From Apus apus (Eukaryota > Chordata > Aves > Apodiformes > Apodidae), in contig NC_067291.1 of assembly GCF_020740795.1 (NCBI RefSeq), positions 19,519,780-19,583,779 of the forward strand: a DNA stretch of 64,000 nt. Reading direction: 5' to 3'. Position numbers and translations under genes: made by a program. Below the pieces are notes generated by a model. The model saw only the letters and a list, made by a program, of their open reading frames with translations. It was not told where the DNA came from and searched no databases. Numbering within the stretch: position 1 is the stretch's first letter; the number at the start of each line of letters is the position of its first letter. Shown here piece after piece: positions 11,301-55,732 of this stretch.

Positions 11301-14300
11301 TCACACTATTCAGTGCTGCATGAAAAGAAACTGACAGGGACAATACGTACCTGAACTTCCTTTTTGTTTCCCAAAGCCTCTACTCTGTCAATAAAATCCT
11401 CAAATTGCAATTTTGGAAATAGTCTATGAGCCCAGTGTTCCATATGTTGTATGAGTATCTTCAGGTCCTCTGCCTAGAGTAGAAAACAAGGTATTTAGCT
11501 AGACAAATTTCACTGAGTCAACAGGCAGCAGAAGGAAACATCACAGTAGCATTTCTGAAAATGTTAAGTATCTACAGCTTGAAAGTCTCCTGAAAATGTA
11601 AGTAGTACAAATGCACTGGTAGCTTTCCTCCCACAACCAGGTCTGAAAGTGCAGCTTCAAGCTATGAGAAGAACAGTGACCCGAGTGCAGGAAGAGCATT
11701 TGCAGATACTGTAAAACATCTGACAGACTTCTGAGAAGTTGCCCTTAAGCAACCCAGCTCTGAACTCAAGTCTGAAAACAAATCCCTGGGGTCACAGCTG
11801 GCATTTGTTTTCATGTTTAGAACACAGAGAAAAACATACATCTAAACAACCTTATCTAGCAAAGATTTTTGCTCATATCAGCACTGTTGCCTAGTTTCTT
11901 TGTGCTTCCAATTTACATCATGAGGGTTCTCTGCAAACTTGGGGTGTGTAAGAGTGCCAATAGTCTAGTGTTAAAGAAAAATCAGCTTTGTATGTTTAAG
12001 TGTATCCAAGACAATGAGACATTTTGTAGAGAAAAAACTGCTTTCTCTTACCTAAAGTGCTATGTCAGTTTCCTTTTTTTTCAATATTAAAAATTCTGGG
12101 ATAGAAGTGTCACAAAGCCAGGGGATTTTCAGTAATAGAGGAAACCGATCATGAAATTAGATGGTAAAGGCATTCCAGATGTAGTAGGCAGTCTTATAAG
12201 CCTGTTGCAACTTCAAAAACCTCTTTCTATGGACCATACAAAGATGATATTCTAGTTTTGGAGTACATGAAAATAGTCTTCAGATCAAAATATGTTAATG
12301 CATTTTTTTTAATTATTTTTTTTTTTTAAATTTGCAACCACAAACTCCCATCAGGGCACATTCAAATACTGTGAGAAAGCTGGCTAACCAGAGTTTAATA
12401 TCAATCCTCTCCCCATCAGATGGGCAGCAATCTCTCAAATCTAGATTCACCTCCCAGGAAACAACAGCAAAAGCTCCCTGTGTCTTACCTCATGCCCCTT
12501 ACCCTTGAACTTTACACTGTCAAACATGTGTCTTAGGGCTGGAAGTCCTCTTTCAGAAATTAGCCTGTTAATAAGAAATGGGGAAATTTATTTAAAACCC
12601 ATAAATTCTCTCTTATTTAAAAAATAAATAAGTGAACAAAGCCACAAAACTAAAGATACAACCCCTCACATTCCTTTAGACAGCCTAAAGCTACAGAGCT
12701 CAATTTGAAAGACAGCACAGAACTACAAGCTGTTAAGAAAATACACAAAATAGGATACAGACTACTGCAAGACCCAAGACACTTCTTTCTTTTTCTTTTT
12801 TTTTTTTTAATTCACCATACATATGTTCCTAGTGCAAGGAACTTTTTTTTTATTTATTACATGGTCAGTTCTAGCATCTATATTGGCCAATTAAAACCAG
12901 TTAGATGTGTGACCAGATCACCCACCCATGGTATCAGTGATTAAATTCATCAGTGTATTTAAACAGAAAACACTGAAAGCTCAAATTCTATCCATTGCTT
13001 ATGAAGAACTTACACCAATTTTAAGGACAACAGCAAAGAAAATACTAAAATCCTTTATCTTTACATAGAGCTTTTCCAGCTTGTACGTAAGGCAGGTGTA
13101 AGTGTACTTCAAGTAGTACCTTATATTCAGGTTTTATTTTGAAGCACACTTTATTTGAACAAAATTCTACAGTCCTGTGTTTGAAGCAAACTAAAGAAGA
13201 TCCAGTCGGAAAAATCCTATGTATGAATACTAAGTCTCTCCCAAATTATTAGCCATGTACGAAGTCCCAAAGAGACTTCAAGAAAGCTAGACTAGTAATA
13301 GCACTACACAGGTAGGTTGGGGATAAAAAGGTTGAGATACAGCATGCAAAAGGCACTTTCATCTCCAAAATTCTTGATCTTTGACTTTGCAGGAGTCACA
13401 GTAACTTTAATCTCATTCCCCACAGCCATATACTGAATCTCTCACAGAATAAAAAATTCTGGGAAAAAAAAAAATAAATTTACCTCTGGGCATCCAGTTT
13501 AGGCCTTGGTCTTTTAACTGCTCTCTGTGGAGCTACAACAGAATCCTTTGTTTGTGACTGCTGGTTTCCATCTGGTTCTAATAAAGAAAATATACCTTAA
13601 GTGTATAAGCCAAATTACTTCAACTAGAATAATATAATATAAATTTTAAGTTTCCACCCTATCAAAAAGGCAGCATCACACATATTTCCTGGCAGGTGCA
13701 GGACTCCAAACAAATGTCTGCAACTTTCACCTTGCTCCTCCCACAAGACAGGCTGGAAATAAATCAGCCTCTTAAAAATAAACTGAGGAATCGACCTTTC
13801 TAGCCAAGTAGGCTCCTTGAAAGGGAAATTCCCTAATTTTATAACTTTTACACTATATTGCTGATGAGAAATGTATTTAGATGCTGCTTCTCAATGTTAG
13901 GGAAGTCAAATTAAAAACAAACATAATTTGATAGGTCTGAAAGACAGACCTAAACCACCAGCAGTGCCTTCAAAAAGATGGAGAAAGAGACAAAGTGTGA
14001 CCACAATCAACATGTCTTTTAGGAACCAAATTTTACTGCCCTGAAGTGCCTCTGATTTCTTCCTAGGTCATATGGTCTACAAAATCTAACACCATTCAAC
14101 ACCCTGCCCTCTTCTGAAATTCAAGCCATAAAGGGTAACTAGAGTTCACCACTGTACAGTTATTTTTACCAACGTTTTGTCAGAAGGGCTTGAATTTTAT
14201 AAAGATTCGTTTGTGTGCAAATCTTCATGGAATCCACAAAGGTAAAACTTCTTCCACAAGCTCAGAAGCATAGAGGCAATAACTAATTTGCAAATTGCTC

Positions 14301-14588
14301 TTATCTACGCAAGACTGTTTTTAAATGTTAAACTCAAGGTGGTGAAATACAACATCAATATTATTGATTTAACAGCATTTCATCGTCTATACAGCAAAAA
14401 TAGGATCGTTAGGGGTCATAAGGGTTCACCTCCATTAGCTTGAGCCCACTCAACATCATCTCTTCCTGGAGAGGCAGGAGGTGGAAGAGGTGGGAACGTT
14501 TCATCTTCTGTATTCTCGTAATCAGGAAGATCAAACAAGTTGTTCTCTAAAGGATCTATCATTGTCACAGATCAGCTTTACTCCTCTC
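8175..14588 (-). CDS. TIPIN: TIMELESS-interacting protein (7 exons seen, complete coding sequence)
   Basis: TIPIN pairs with TIMELESS in the nuclear fork protection complex, stabilising replication forks and aiding ATR-CHK1 signalling through RPA. Coding exons on the minus strand: 14562-14430 (ATG at 14562), 13577-13484, 12564-12489, 11473-11351, 10774-10711, 8846 (or 8843)-8646 and 8329 (or 8326)-8175. Phases all match, giving 279-281 aa (human 301). The Swi3 domain covers about residues 70-158 ([40 protein letters not shown]). An RPA32-binding helix lies at about 198-221 ([20 protein letters not shown]), the motif type shared with SMARCAL1, UNG2 and XPA. The N-terminus is acidic and proline-rich ([12 protein letters not shown]). 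The ATG exon begins at 14588 after TTCTGCAG, so at least one untranslated exon lies upstream in the CpG island. Confidence 0.96.
8646..8846 (-). CDS. TIPIN: TIPIN coding exon 6 (RPA-binding motif; NAGNAG acceptor)
   Basis: The acceptor reads TTTTTAAGCAG, so splicing can occur after AAG (exon start 8846) or after CAG (exon start 8843). The two proteins differ by one residue (A-D versus D) and stay in frame. Donor GTAATC, ends phase 1. It encodes a serine/acidic linker and [20 protein letters not shown], the RPA32C-binding helix. Confidence 0.93.
10711..10774 (-). CDS. TIPIN: TIPIN coding exon 5
   Basis: Acceptor CATTTGCAG, donor GTACGT, phase 0 to 1. It encodes [20 protein letters not shown], the end of the Swi3 domain. 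Confidence 0.95.
11351..11473 (-). CDS. TIPIN: TIPIN coding exon 4 (Swi3 domain)
   Basis: Acceptor CTACTCTAG, donor GTACGT, phase 0 to 0, 41 codons. It encodes [20 protein letters not shown] and [15 protein letters not shown], the core of the domain that binds TIMELESS. Confidence 0.96.
12489..12564 (-). CDS. TIPIN: TIPIN coding exon 3 (Swi3 domain)
   Basis: Acceptor TTAACAG, donor GTAAGA, phase 2 to 0. It encodes [20 protein letters not shown] then GKGHE, nearly identical to human TIPIN. Confidence 0.95.
13484..13577 (-). CDS. TIPIN: TIPIN coding exon 2
   Basis: Acceptor TTTATTAG, donor GTAAAT, phase 1 to 2. It encodes a variable linker and then [13 protein letters not shown], the start of the Swi3 domain. 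Confidence 0.94.
14430..14588 (-). CDS. TIPIN: TIPIN first coding exon (ATG at 14562)
   Basis: Acceptor TTCTGCAG at 14596-14589, 26 nt of 5' UTR, ATG 14562-14560, donor GTGAAC, ends phase 1. It encodes [20 protein letters not shown] and [14 protein letters not shown], matching the human N-terminus ([20 protein letters not shown]). Confidence 0.95.
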
Positions 14589-15482
14589 CTGCAGAAAATA
14601 CCAAATACACTCAAAGAGAAGCAGCAAGAAGGCAGCTAAACATCAGTTAGCTACAGTATCTCCACAGCTTTTGCAGAAAACAGATTTGCCAAACAGAGAA
14701 AAACCAGTCTGATAAAAATGAGGCGGGAGTTCCCTCACAGAGAGATAACACAAGCTTCTCGTGCTTCAACTCAGAGTCACTTGGGAGTGACAGGTACGGG
14801 TCACAGAACACACCAAAAGGATTTCTAACCAAAGCACCCATGAAGACAGCTGTTTTCCACTCATGTCCTTGAGTATCAAAACTATACGAGGTGATAATTC
14901 CCCTGACTGACAGCTTACCCACTCGGAAAGGCAGTCTGGAGGAGGATTCTCCTTTTCGGCTCCTCAGGCAAAGCTAATTCCGGAGATTTTAGAACATCAG
15001 CACGACCGCGTGTAGGATGACCGCTGCTGCGTTCCCAAGGCTTCAGAAACAGCTCTCTTCACACGGAAAAGCTGTTTCTCAGACGATTTTAGCAACGAGA
15101 GGCCACCCCAAGCGGCTCCGCGCACACCGGCGGTCGGCAGCGAGCTCCCTGCCTCAGGGCTGCGAAGCTGAGGGAGCCGGCGGCTGCGGAGGCCACGGAG
15201 GGAGCGCGCAGGGTCTCCAGGGCCCCGCTTCCCCCGCGCAGCCCCGAGGCGGGCAGGCACCGAGGGGGCTCTCCCCCTCCCGCCTGCGGGAAGCGGGGCG
15301 AAAGGCTCTTCTGGCCCGCCTTGCCAGGGCAGGCCGACCCGGGGCCCCCGCACCTCCTGCCCCGCCGAGCGACTGAGGCGGGCGGGCGGGCAGCGCGCGG
15401 CGGAGCTCTCGCGGTAATCACGGGTCTCGCGAGCTCCCGGAGAGGGCTGAGGGGAGCGGCCGGCGCAGCGCCTGCGAGCCAG

Positions 15483-15494
15483 AGCGCATGCGCA
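15483..15494. promoter_or_regulatory. TIPIN: NRF1-type site in TIPIN promoter
   Basis: AGCGCATGCGCA contains the palindrome GCGCATGCGC, a full NRF1 consensus, 19 bases from the E2F palindrome. Confidence 0.55.
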
Positions 15495-15512
15495 GCTCCG
15501 CGGCGGCGCCGC

Positions 15513-15526
15513 TTTTGGCGCCAAAA
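15513..15526. promoter_or_regulatory. TIPIN: E2F-type palindromic site
   Basis: TTTTGGCGCCAAAA is a perfect 14-bp palindrome made of two inverted TTTGGCGC E2F sites. It sits in the TIPIN CpG island and is consistent with S-phase expression of a replication-fork gene. Binding is inferred from the motif only. Confidence 0.65.
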
Positions 15527-16999
15527 GGCCCGGGGCGGGGCGGCCCTTCCCGCCGCGGGAGCCGCCGTCACCTCAGGAGGAGCCGCTGCGGGGGCACGGG
15601 TTTATGCCGAGCATCCAAGGTTGCGAGGCTCCTGTGCTGGCTGGAGCCCCACGAAGAATCGGGCCCAGAAAGGGGGTTTAACATAGTGGCTGCTGAGCCC
15701 TTGCGCGTTCCCCTTCCTCTGAGGAAAGGGCTTCCAGGACAGGTAGCGGTCCCAAGCTTTGCTCCATACGGATGCCAGCTAGAGCCTTCTGGTAGCTTAA
15801 ATCTGATCAGTTTGCAGCTTTCCAGGGTGTAATAAAGACACCAAGCCCTCTGAGATTTGGCAGCTGTGTGCATGAAGTGCCATTTAAGGACTTGGACTTG
15901 AGGCTGCAGGAGCAACAGGAGAGAGTTTTTCTCCAGGTCAGTCCATAGAAGTGCATCTCACTTATGTCACGGGCTCTTAATTTAAGCCAAATGCAATAAA
16001 CTGTCAAATATGAATACATGACATTATTCCCCCCCTCTTGTTTCTCTATATACTTGTATTTGACATGTAATTCTTGTAATTTGATATATCCCTTCTAATA
16101 TGACAGAGGAAATAAATTGCAGCTACTTTCTAGTTTTAAAAAATGTATCCTTTACTCAAAATTATTTCAATGGTTAATGTTTAAAATGTCTATTTCCAAA
16201 TGCAGCAGCATCTTTTATAGTAAAGAATGCATTAAATATAGTCCATATGTTAATGGATTAGTTAGCATGGAATCAATTTATTTACTCTTTTTAGATATAG
16301 ACAATTTCTTTAATTGACTGAGGCACATGAAGTATGAAAACAAATACATATTTATAGTTCTGCTGCTTTACAGCTCAAAAAACTTTAAAGGTTTGTGTCA
16401 TAAAATTACTGAGAATCAAATGTCTGTATTATGAGCTCCTTGCCTTGAAATTAGTAGTAATTCTTTATATGAAAAAATCTTTACGAACAAATTAGCTACG
16501 TTTGGATGTAGCCTGAATATCTGATTCATAAATATCAGTGTGATATATCTTTCCCTTTAAATGTTTTCCTTATTATTGAATGCTTTTGTCTGTGAAGTAA
16601 TTGCATTTAAATAGTTACTTAATGTCAGCTACACTTTCTAGAGAGCTCAAGCTTTCAAAATTCCCTCAAGTCCCTGTGTATTTTCTGGAAAAATCAACTT
16701 GTTAGTAGAAAAGAAATAGCATGGTAGGGTCCTCTGAGAGCAGAAGGCAGTAGGAATTTATGTGGCTGGCCAGTCTCCATATGCCCAGGTCAGTCTACAT
16801 AAGCAGAGCTCTGTCCTGTGGTGTTTTGTCTTTGCCAGAACAGGTAGTTAACAGATATGAAAAAAAAAGAAAAAGTGCTGGAAAGGTATAAAAATCACTG
16901 TGCAAAAGTTGAAGCAGAAGATCACAGAGGAGTAAAATGTTATAAAACCTACCATATTTATGCAATTGATTAATCGATATTTTTGGAGAGTGTTTAATT

Positions 17000-17050
17000 A
17001 GAAACTGGACTTGATGACCTAGGTGTATCTTTCCAGTCCTGTGCTCCTAA
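17000..17050 (+). mobile_element. Possible decayed CR1 3' remnant
   Basis: The segment AACTGGACTTGATGACCTAG followed by a TCTTTCCAGTCC-like stretch resembles the CR1 3' region ending in TTGATGATCTTGAAGGTCTCTTCC. The terminal octamer repeats are missing. It is a weak match by eye. Confidence 0.4.
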
Positions 17051-17310
17051 TTAAATGAAAAGCATATGATGGCAGGCATTGATTATTTGTTTTTTCCTCA
17101 GGAAATGAATAACCAGCCACATGCTGATAAAATAACAAGTCAGAAAAACAAAACAAAACCGTAGCTTGCTTCTATTTTAGAAGACACTTCTGGTTTCTAG
17201 TTTAGGTGAAAGGGAGTTACTGCTTGTTTCTTTCTGTATTAAGTAGTGTCTTTGCATTAGAAAAACTGCAGAAAATCAACACCTTATTTTATATTTCAGT
17301 CTCAATTCCT

Positions 17311-17460
17311 GTTATGTTATGCATAATATATGGGGGAAAAAAAAAAATCTGTTAAATGGGTAGCTGGCTGCTTCAGCATTTGAAGGTTAATGTTACACAT
17401 AATATATGGGGGGGAAATCTGTAAATGGTTAATTGGCTGCTTCTACATTTGAAGGCTTTT
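17311..17460. repeat. Imperfect tandem duplication, two units of about 70-78 bp
   Basis: Unit 1 (about 17311-17388) and unit 2 (about 17389-17460) share CATAATATATGGGGG, AATCTGT(T)AAATGG, GGCTGCTTC and CATTTGAAGG in the same order. They differ by a poly(A) expansion in unit 1 and scattered substitutions. No gene is involved. Confidence 0.75.
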
Positions 17461-18884
17461 ATTCCTATGGGAGTAATACTGGTTCTGCAAAACCTCTCTA
17501 AGTACTGTGTTGGCAAAGCTGTTTGTGCAATAAACCCAAGGCAAAACTGATGCCATTGCAGCGTGTTAGTGGGAGATTACATCTTTAGGGATTAAGCAAA
17601 TTTCAGCTATTAGCTAATCTAATCTAAATTTTAGATCATGCAGTCATCTTAAACATTAATTTCTAAGCTTTTAGTATATTACTAAACAGGATTGTGTTTT
17701 GATCCACAGTGTTCTTTTCAATCTCTGCTTCTTGAGGAAGGCAAGACATGTGAGAAAGCCTCAGATCTCTGTCTGTTTGAAAGCCAGTTTGTCTGTCAAC
17801 CTTCTAATAATTTTTGATGCTGTTGGCAAATTTCAGTCAAATTGGAATCAGACTTTTAAAGTTCCATGGCTTGTAGGACTAATTATTTTCTTAAATTGCT
17901 CTATTAAACACTAAATAGATTAAGAAGTATAAATGTTACAGATAAAATTCTGTGTGCACATATTTTGGCAGGAAAATATATAGCTTTATGTGGCAATAGA
18001 GTTTTAGAGATGCAATTAATGTATGTAGTAATTGTGACTTTAGTTTCATGCAAGAATCTAGATAAAATTTGGGTTTCCGTGAGGCATTAATTCAAATTCC
18101 TAAAACACATGCTTTGTTTTGGCTGAGGAAATATGCTTAATTTTCAGTTGCAATACACTGAAGTGAAACCTGTTAGTTTTACAGAAGCTCAAACCAATCT
18201 CTAATGATCTTGAAGCTTCTCAAATGTGCTATATAATCAAGTAAAAGAAAACTGGTCATTCACCCTACATAGATCATCTGTGTGACAACCATTATAAAAA
18301 ATCAACAAGAAAAAAACAAACTCAAAAAAAACCGAATAAGGTGTCTTACGAGGCTTTGAGCAAAGCCCAGAGGCCGCCCAGCTCCTGTGTCCCTGCAGGG
18401 TTCCAGGAGTATGGTTGTGCCTGAGGAACTCGGCAGCAGCAGCCGCAGTGACACGGAAATGATTCCTGAGGAGGCATCAGTCCATACACCCGTGACTTTA
18501 TTTCTGTAATCGGTCAATTCAAAATACCTTTGTTCTCATGCTTTATGTCAAAGGGGCTTTAAAACAGATGAGTTGAGCTCAGGCATTTTTCAGATTCCAC
18601 CTGTTTGCAGTGCAAGTATGAAGTGCTCCAGGGGAGGGAGCTGTCTCTAAATAGCTGGGATTGGCTGGTGGGAGCGTGTCTCTGAGCCGCGCAGCTGTGA
18701 ACATTTAATTTTTTCTACTTTAGAAATAGGTAAGATGTTAGTAACAATGTAGAATCTTTGCATAATATATAGGGAGGTTTGCTCGTAATTTCAGTTTCTA
18801 AAAAGTGCATTAGTGACTACTTTGATTAAAAATATTCTTTTCCTCTGTCAGACCACAGACAATTTAAACATGGGATTCAGAAGG

Positions 18885-18916
18885 GTTCTTTATACAAAGT
18901 GTTCTTTATACAAAGT
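18885..18916. repeat. Perfect 16-bp tandem doublet
   Basis: GTTCTTTATACAAAGT occurs twice back to back, which is a recent small duplication in intergenic DNA. Confidence 0.85.
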
Positions 18917-19869
18917 ATTTACAATGTAAGTGGTTTTTTTATAGCATTTACTCTACACTTTTACTGTCAGCTGAGTCAGTCAGTGTGATCCACACTTTTT
19001 TTATTGCTGTGTTACAAAAATTCTGCATGCAGAAACCCCCATTTTCAGTGGCACTATCCAGTTATTCTTCTGTCTCTGTAGGCTTTTTTCTTTTTTTCTG
19101 AAAAACAATGCTACAAAGCAATAAGTAATTCAAATTCACAACTGAAATAATCCTTGCAATAATCTTTTCAGAGAACAAGAGGCTGCCCTTTGCAACATAG
19201 TAGAATAACTGCAGTTGCATAACTCATGTGGGCAATTACAGCAGAGTGCAACTGCAATTATACAGGGCATCTATAGTCATGCATTCAGGACCTGTCTCAT
19301 ATTCACATGTTCTCTGGAAAGGAGTTCAGTGTTTCAGATAAAGGAGTCTGCATTTTTCCACACACAGTTCTGTAAAGAGGAAAACAACCTCAGCTGCAAC
19401 TCAATGTTTTCTTCAGTAATCAGGTCTGATTTTATTCTAGAAAGAACTGATGGTTCATGAGTTGCTGTAAATGCTAGTAATTCTATTTTACTTTAGTGTC
19501 TTAGTCCTGTGGAAAAGAAAGAAAGGAAAACAACACCTAATTAAAACTCAAATAACTATATCAATTTGTGGCTGAATCAACTCATTTGAGTATAAAACCT
19601 GCCCACAGTTGTTAAGAAGCTATTAATAGTGATGTATTTCTATGTCTGAATTTTATATGTATATGACTCCCCCCCACTTCTGAAGCTACCTCTGGAGCTG
19701 CTGCCTAGCAAGGGAGAAAGGCATTTCAAGGCATTGATCTTTTTTTGCTTGCAGGCAAAAGACATAAAGCACAGAAATATAATAGCAGTTAGAGTGGTCA
19801 GTGCTGGCACTGCCAAAGAAACTGATTTTTCTCTCTTCTACCCAGCACCAAGTCATTAACCACCACCTT

Positions 19870-20233
19870 AGAATCACAGAATCATAAAGGTTGGAAGAGA
19901 CCTTCAAGATCATCGAGCCCAACCATAATCCAGCTACCACAGCCACTTAGCTATATCCTGAAGCACCACATCTAAACACTTCTTGAACACCTGCAGGGGT
20001 GGAGACTCTACCACCTCCCTAGGCAGCCTGTTCCAAGGCCTCATCACTCTTTCAGTAAAGAAATTATTTTTCCTAATATCCAACCTAAACCTCCCCTGGT
20101 GCAACTTAAACCCATTTCCTCTCATCCTATTGCTAGTGAGTTGGTAGAAGAGACCAACGCTGGCCTCTCTACAACCTCCCTTCTGGTAGTTATAGAGGGC
20201 AGTAAGATCTTCCCTGAGCCTTGTCTTCTTAGC
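19870..20233 (-). mobile_element. CR1 LINE fragment (3' end with RT C-terminus)
   Basis: It begins on the plus strand with AGAATCACAGAATCATAAAGG and TTGGAAGAGACCTTCAAGAT, the antisense of a CR1 3' end. On the minus strand it still encodes the CR1 ORF2 C-terminal motif [20 protein letters not shown] then [12 protein letters not shown]. About 364 bp, 5'-truncated and dead. Confidence 0.92.
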
Positions 20234-21568
20234 ACCAAGTCAATCAATACTGCTTCAGTTCTTGGCTCACCTGTCTGAGAAATTTTATTTACTGCTTAAG
20301 CCAGTTTACAAGTAACTGTAGAGTCTTTCCTTCTAGATGTGTCACATTTGTTGACAGAGCACTGTACAATACAAAACCTTACATGAGCAGTGGGGAGAAC
20401 TTCTCAGATGTGTCAGAAAGCAGAAGAAATCTGCAAGCCCTTCTTAATGGAGAACTTATTAGGGTACAGGCCTTAAAAGTGTTTTCATCTTACTTCTGCT
20501 GGATGCAGACCACCCGGCTTTGTGACCAGCTGTAGGTGCTTCAGGCAGACTGACCAGCACCCTGCAGCCACCCAGGGTCCACAGCACCCAGGTCCAGGTG
20601 AGTGGGCACATGACAGTGTCACCCTGCCTCTTTGCTGCTGCTTCTCCAGTGGGTCCCTCTGCTCCCACTGCTCTTAACAGTGTGGTTCAGACATCCTCTA
20701 TTATTATGTGGCAGCATTATTTTCTGAAAAATCAGTACTTGATAGATGTTGATGTTAAGGGAGTGTTCATCTCAAATCCCAGTGCAGATTTCCAGCAGTC
20801 AGGTGGTCTCTGAAATGTCAACTTCAGACAGCTTGGTGTTTTCCTCCCCCAAATAGTCCATGTAAAAGAGGCATGGGTCCTGCCATGGCATGGGGTTGCA
20901 GCCTTCCTCTCTAATAGTTCAGGACTTCTATGTCTAACCTTAAAACTGTCAAAGAAGCAGTGGGTTCATAAAGTACAATCCCCATGTACAACACTGATTT
21001 TTAAAATTTATTTTATAAATGACACTTTCTCAGCCATACGTTCTTGCTGGTCTATGCCAAAACATGATTGAAAGCTCCTGGAAAGCAACATTTTCTTGGT
21101 CGTATCTTTAGGTTTAATTAAAAAAAAATGTAAATGCAGTAACTTAGCCCCAAAATCAAGTAGTGACGGAAGTCAGAACTTCCCAACATAAACCCACCAT
21201 CACATTAATGTGTGAAATACATGTGACCAAATCTGGCCATTCCTGGTAGCTACAGCTGTGCTTCTAAAGAGCAGCAGCGTGGGCATTTCATTTTTATACT
21301 CATCTAACTATTAATAATTCACAGTTTTGGAACTGTAATCCTACATTTCCAGTTTTAATTTAGGCTTTTACTATGGGAAAAATTCAGCGGCCGTTAGTAC
21401 CCCTACTGAGGCTTACGTTTTAATTATCAATACAGCAGTTTCCACATCAGGGTAAACTAATGATCGCGCAGGAGGGAGGTATAGAAGCGGCTCCTGACAC
21501 GTCGTTTTAACGGGGTTTTCTCTGCGGAGAAAACGCCGTCGCTTGTTGGAAGCTGCTGCTTTAACTGA

Positions 21569-54946
<33,378 letters not shown>

Positions 54947-55726
54947 ATGTGGAAGAGCAAATCCTGTACTGTACATCTGTTAACAACAATGCTATTTTGG
55001 TCCTATTTCCTCAGCTTGTACCTGTTCAAACATGTATTTCACCTCTTAAGGAAGAATGTCTTTATAGCATGTGCCAAATGGTTTTAAACTTTGTCATAAA
55101 CTACTTGGTATTGTATTGGATTGCATTAGTTTACTGACCAAAATGTTCAGATGTTTAAGTTACAGTGCTTGCTGATTTTAAGTGATTATGGATATTCTTT
55201 CTTAATGAAAATATCACTGGGGGTATTAACCCCCCACTTGTTTGAACCTTATCAAGATTCTTTGTAAATTGTTGGTACTTCAATCATGCTTACCTAATCT
55301 CCCCTGCAAAAAGGATTAGGGATGCTCCAAAACTGTCTCTGTTGAGCATGCTTCTGCTGCTGCCAAACTGTATCTGAAAGTTAGGCCTAATGGTCCCACT
55401 GTTGCTGTTGTTTTGAGATCTCTCTTTCCAGGTAAAGAAGGCAAGAGCTCTGCATTCCTTGGAATGTACAGGGCAATATTCTAATTGTAGACTTGTTCAT
55501 ATTTCTGTATTTATTTTTAAAACATATCATCATGCTTGGATTTAGTGGTGTATGTCCAGTTGATTTTTAAGTCAGTTCTTGGAAGTCTCCTACAGAATCA
55601 AGGCAAACATCCAGGCAATTTGCTTTCTTTTAACCTGAAAATCCATGACAACTGTGTTTTGTGTCTAAAGTGTATGAAGATCCTCTATTGTTTTATTCTC
55701 TCAGATGTTTAGCAATGGATTCTCTT

Positions 55727-55732
55727 AATAAA
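55727..55732 (+). terminator. MAP2K1: MAP2K1 poly(A) signal
   Basis: AATAAA 781 bases after the stop codon, within an AT-rich 3' UTR and followed by a T-rich stretch (AAGCTTTTTTTGAA). This gives a short 3' UTR of about 0.8 kb. Downstream signals such as 57089-57094 are possible alternatives. Confidence 0.7.

Larger units (their letters stand above)
14990..15620 (-). promoter_or_regulatory. TIPIN: CpG-island promoter of TIPIN
   Basis: This is a GC-rich, CpG-dense block, strongest at about 15110-15600, upstream of the first TIPIN coding exon in an otherwise AT-rich background. It contains GC-box sequences (GGGGCGGGG near 15533), an NRF1-type site and a perfect E2F-type palindrome. The noncoding first exon and start site of TIPIN should lie here. 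Long ORFs in both strands are composition artefacts. Confidence 0.8.

Noticed and set aside
14997-15832. Several 110-175 aa frames in the TIPIN promoter island
   Set aside because: Same compositional artefact. None shows a recognisable domain or consistent splice sites.
19934-20125. 63-aa minus-strand ORF resembling a reverse-transcriptase end
   Set aside because: It is the C-terminal remnant of a truncated CR1 element, not a host gene.
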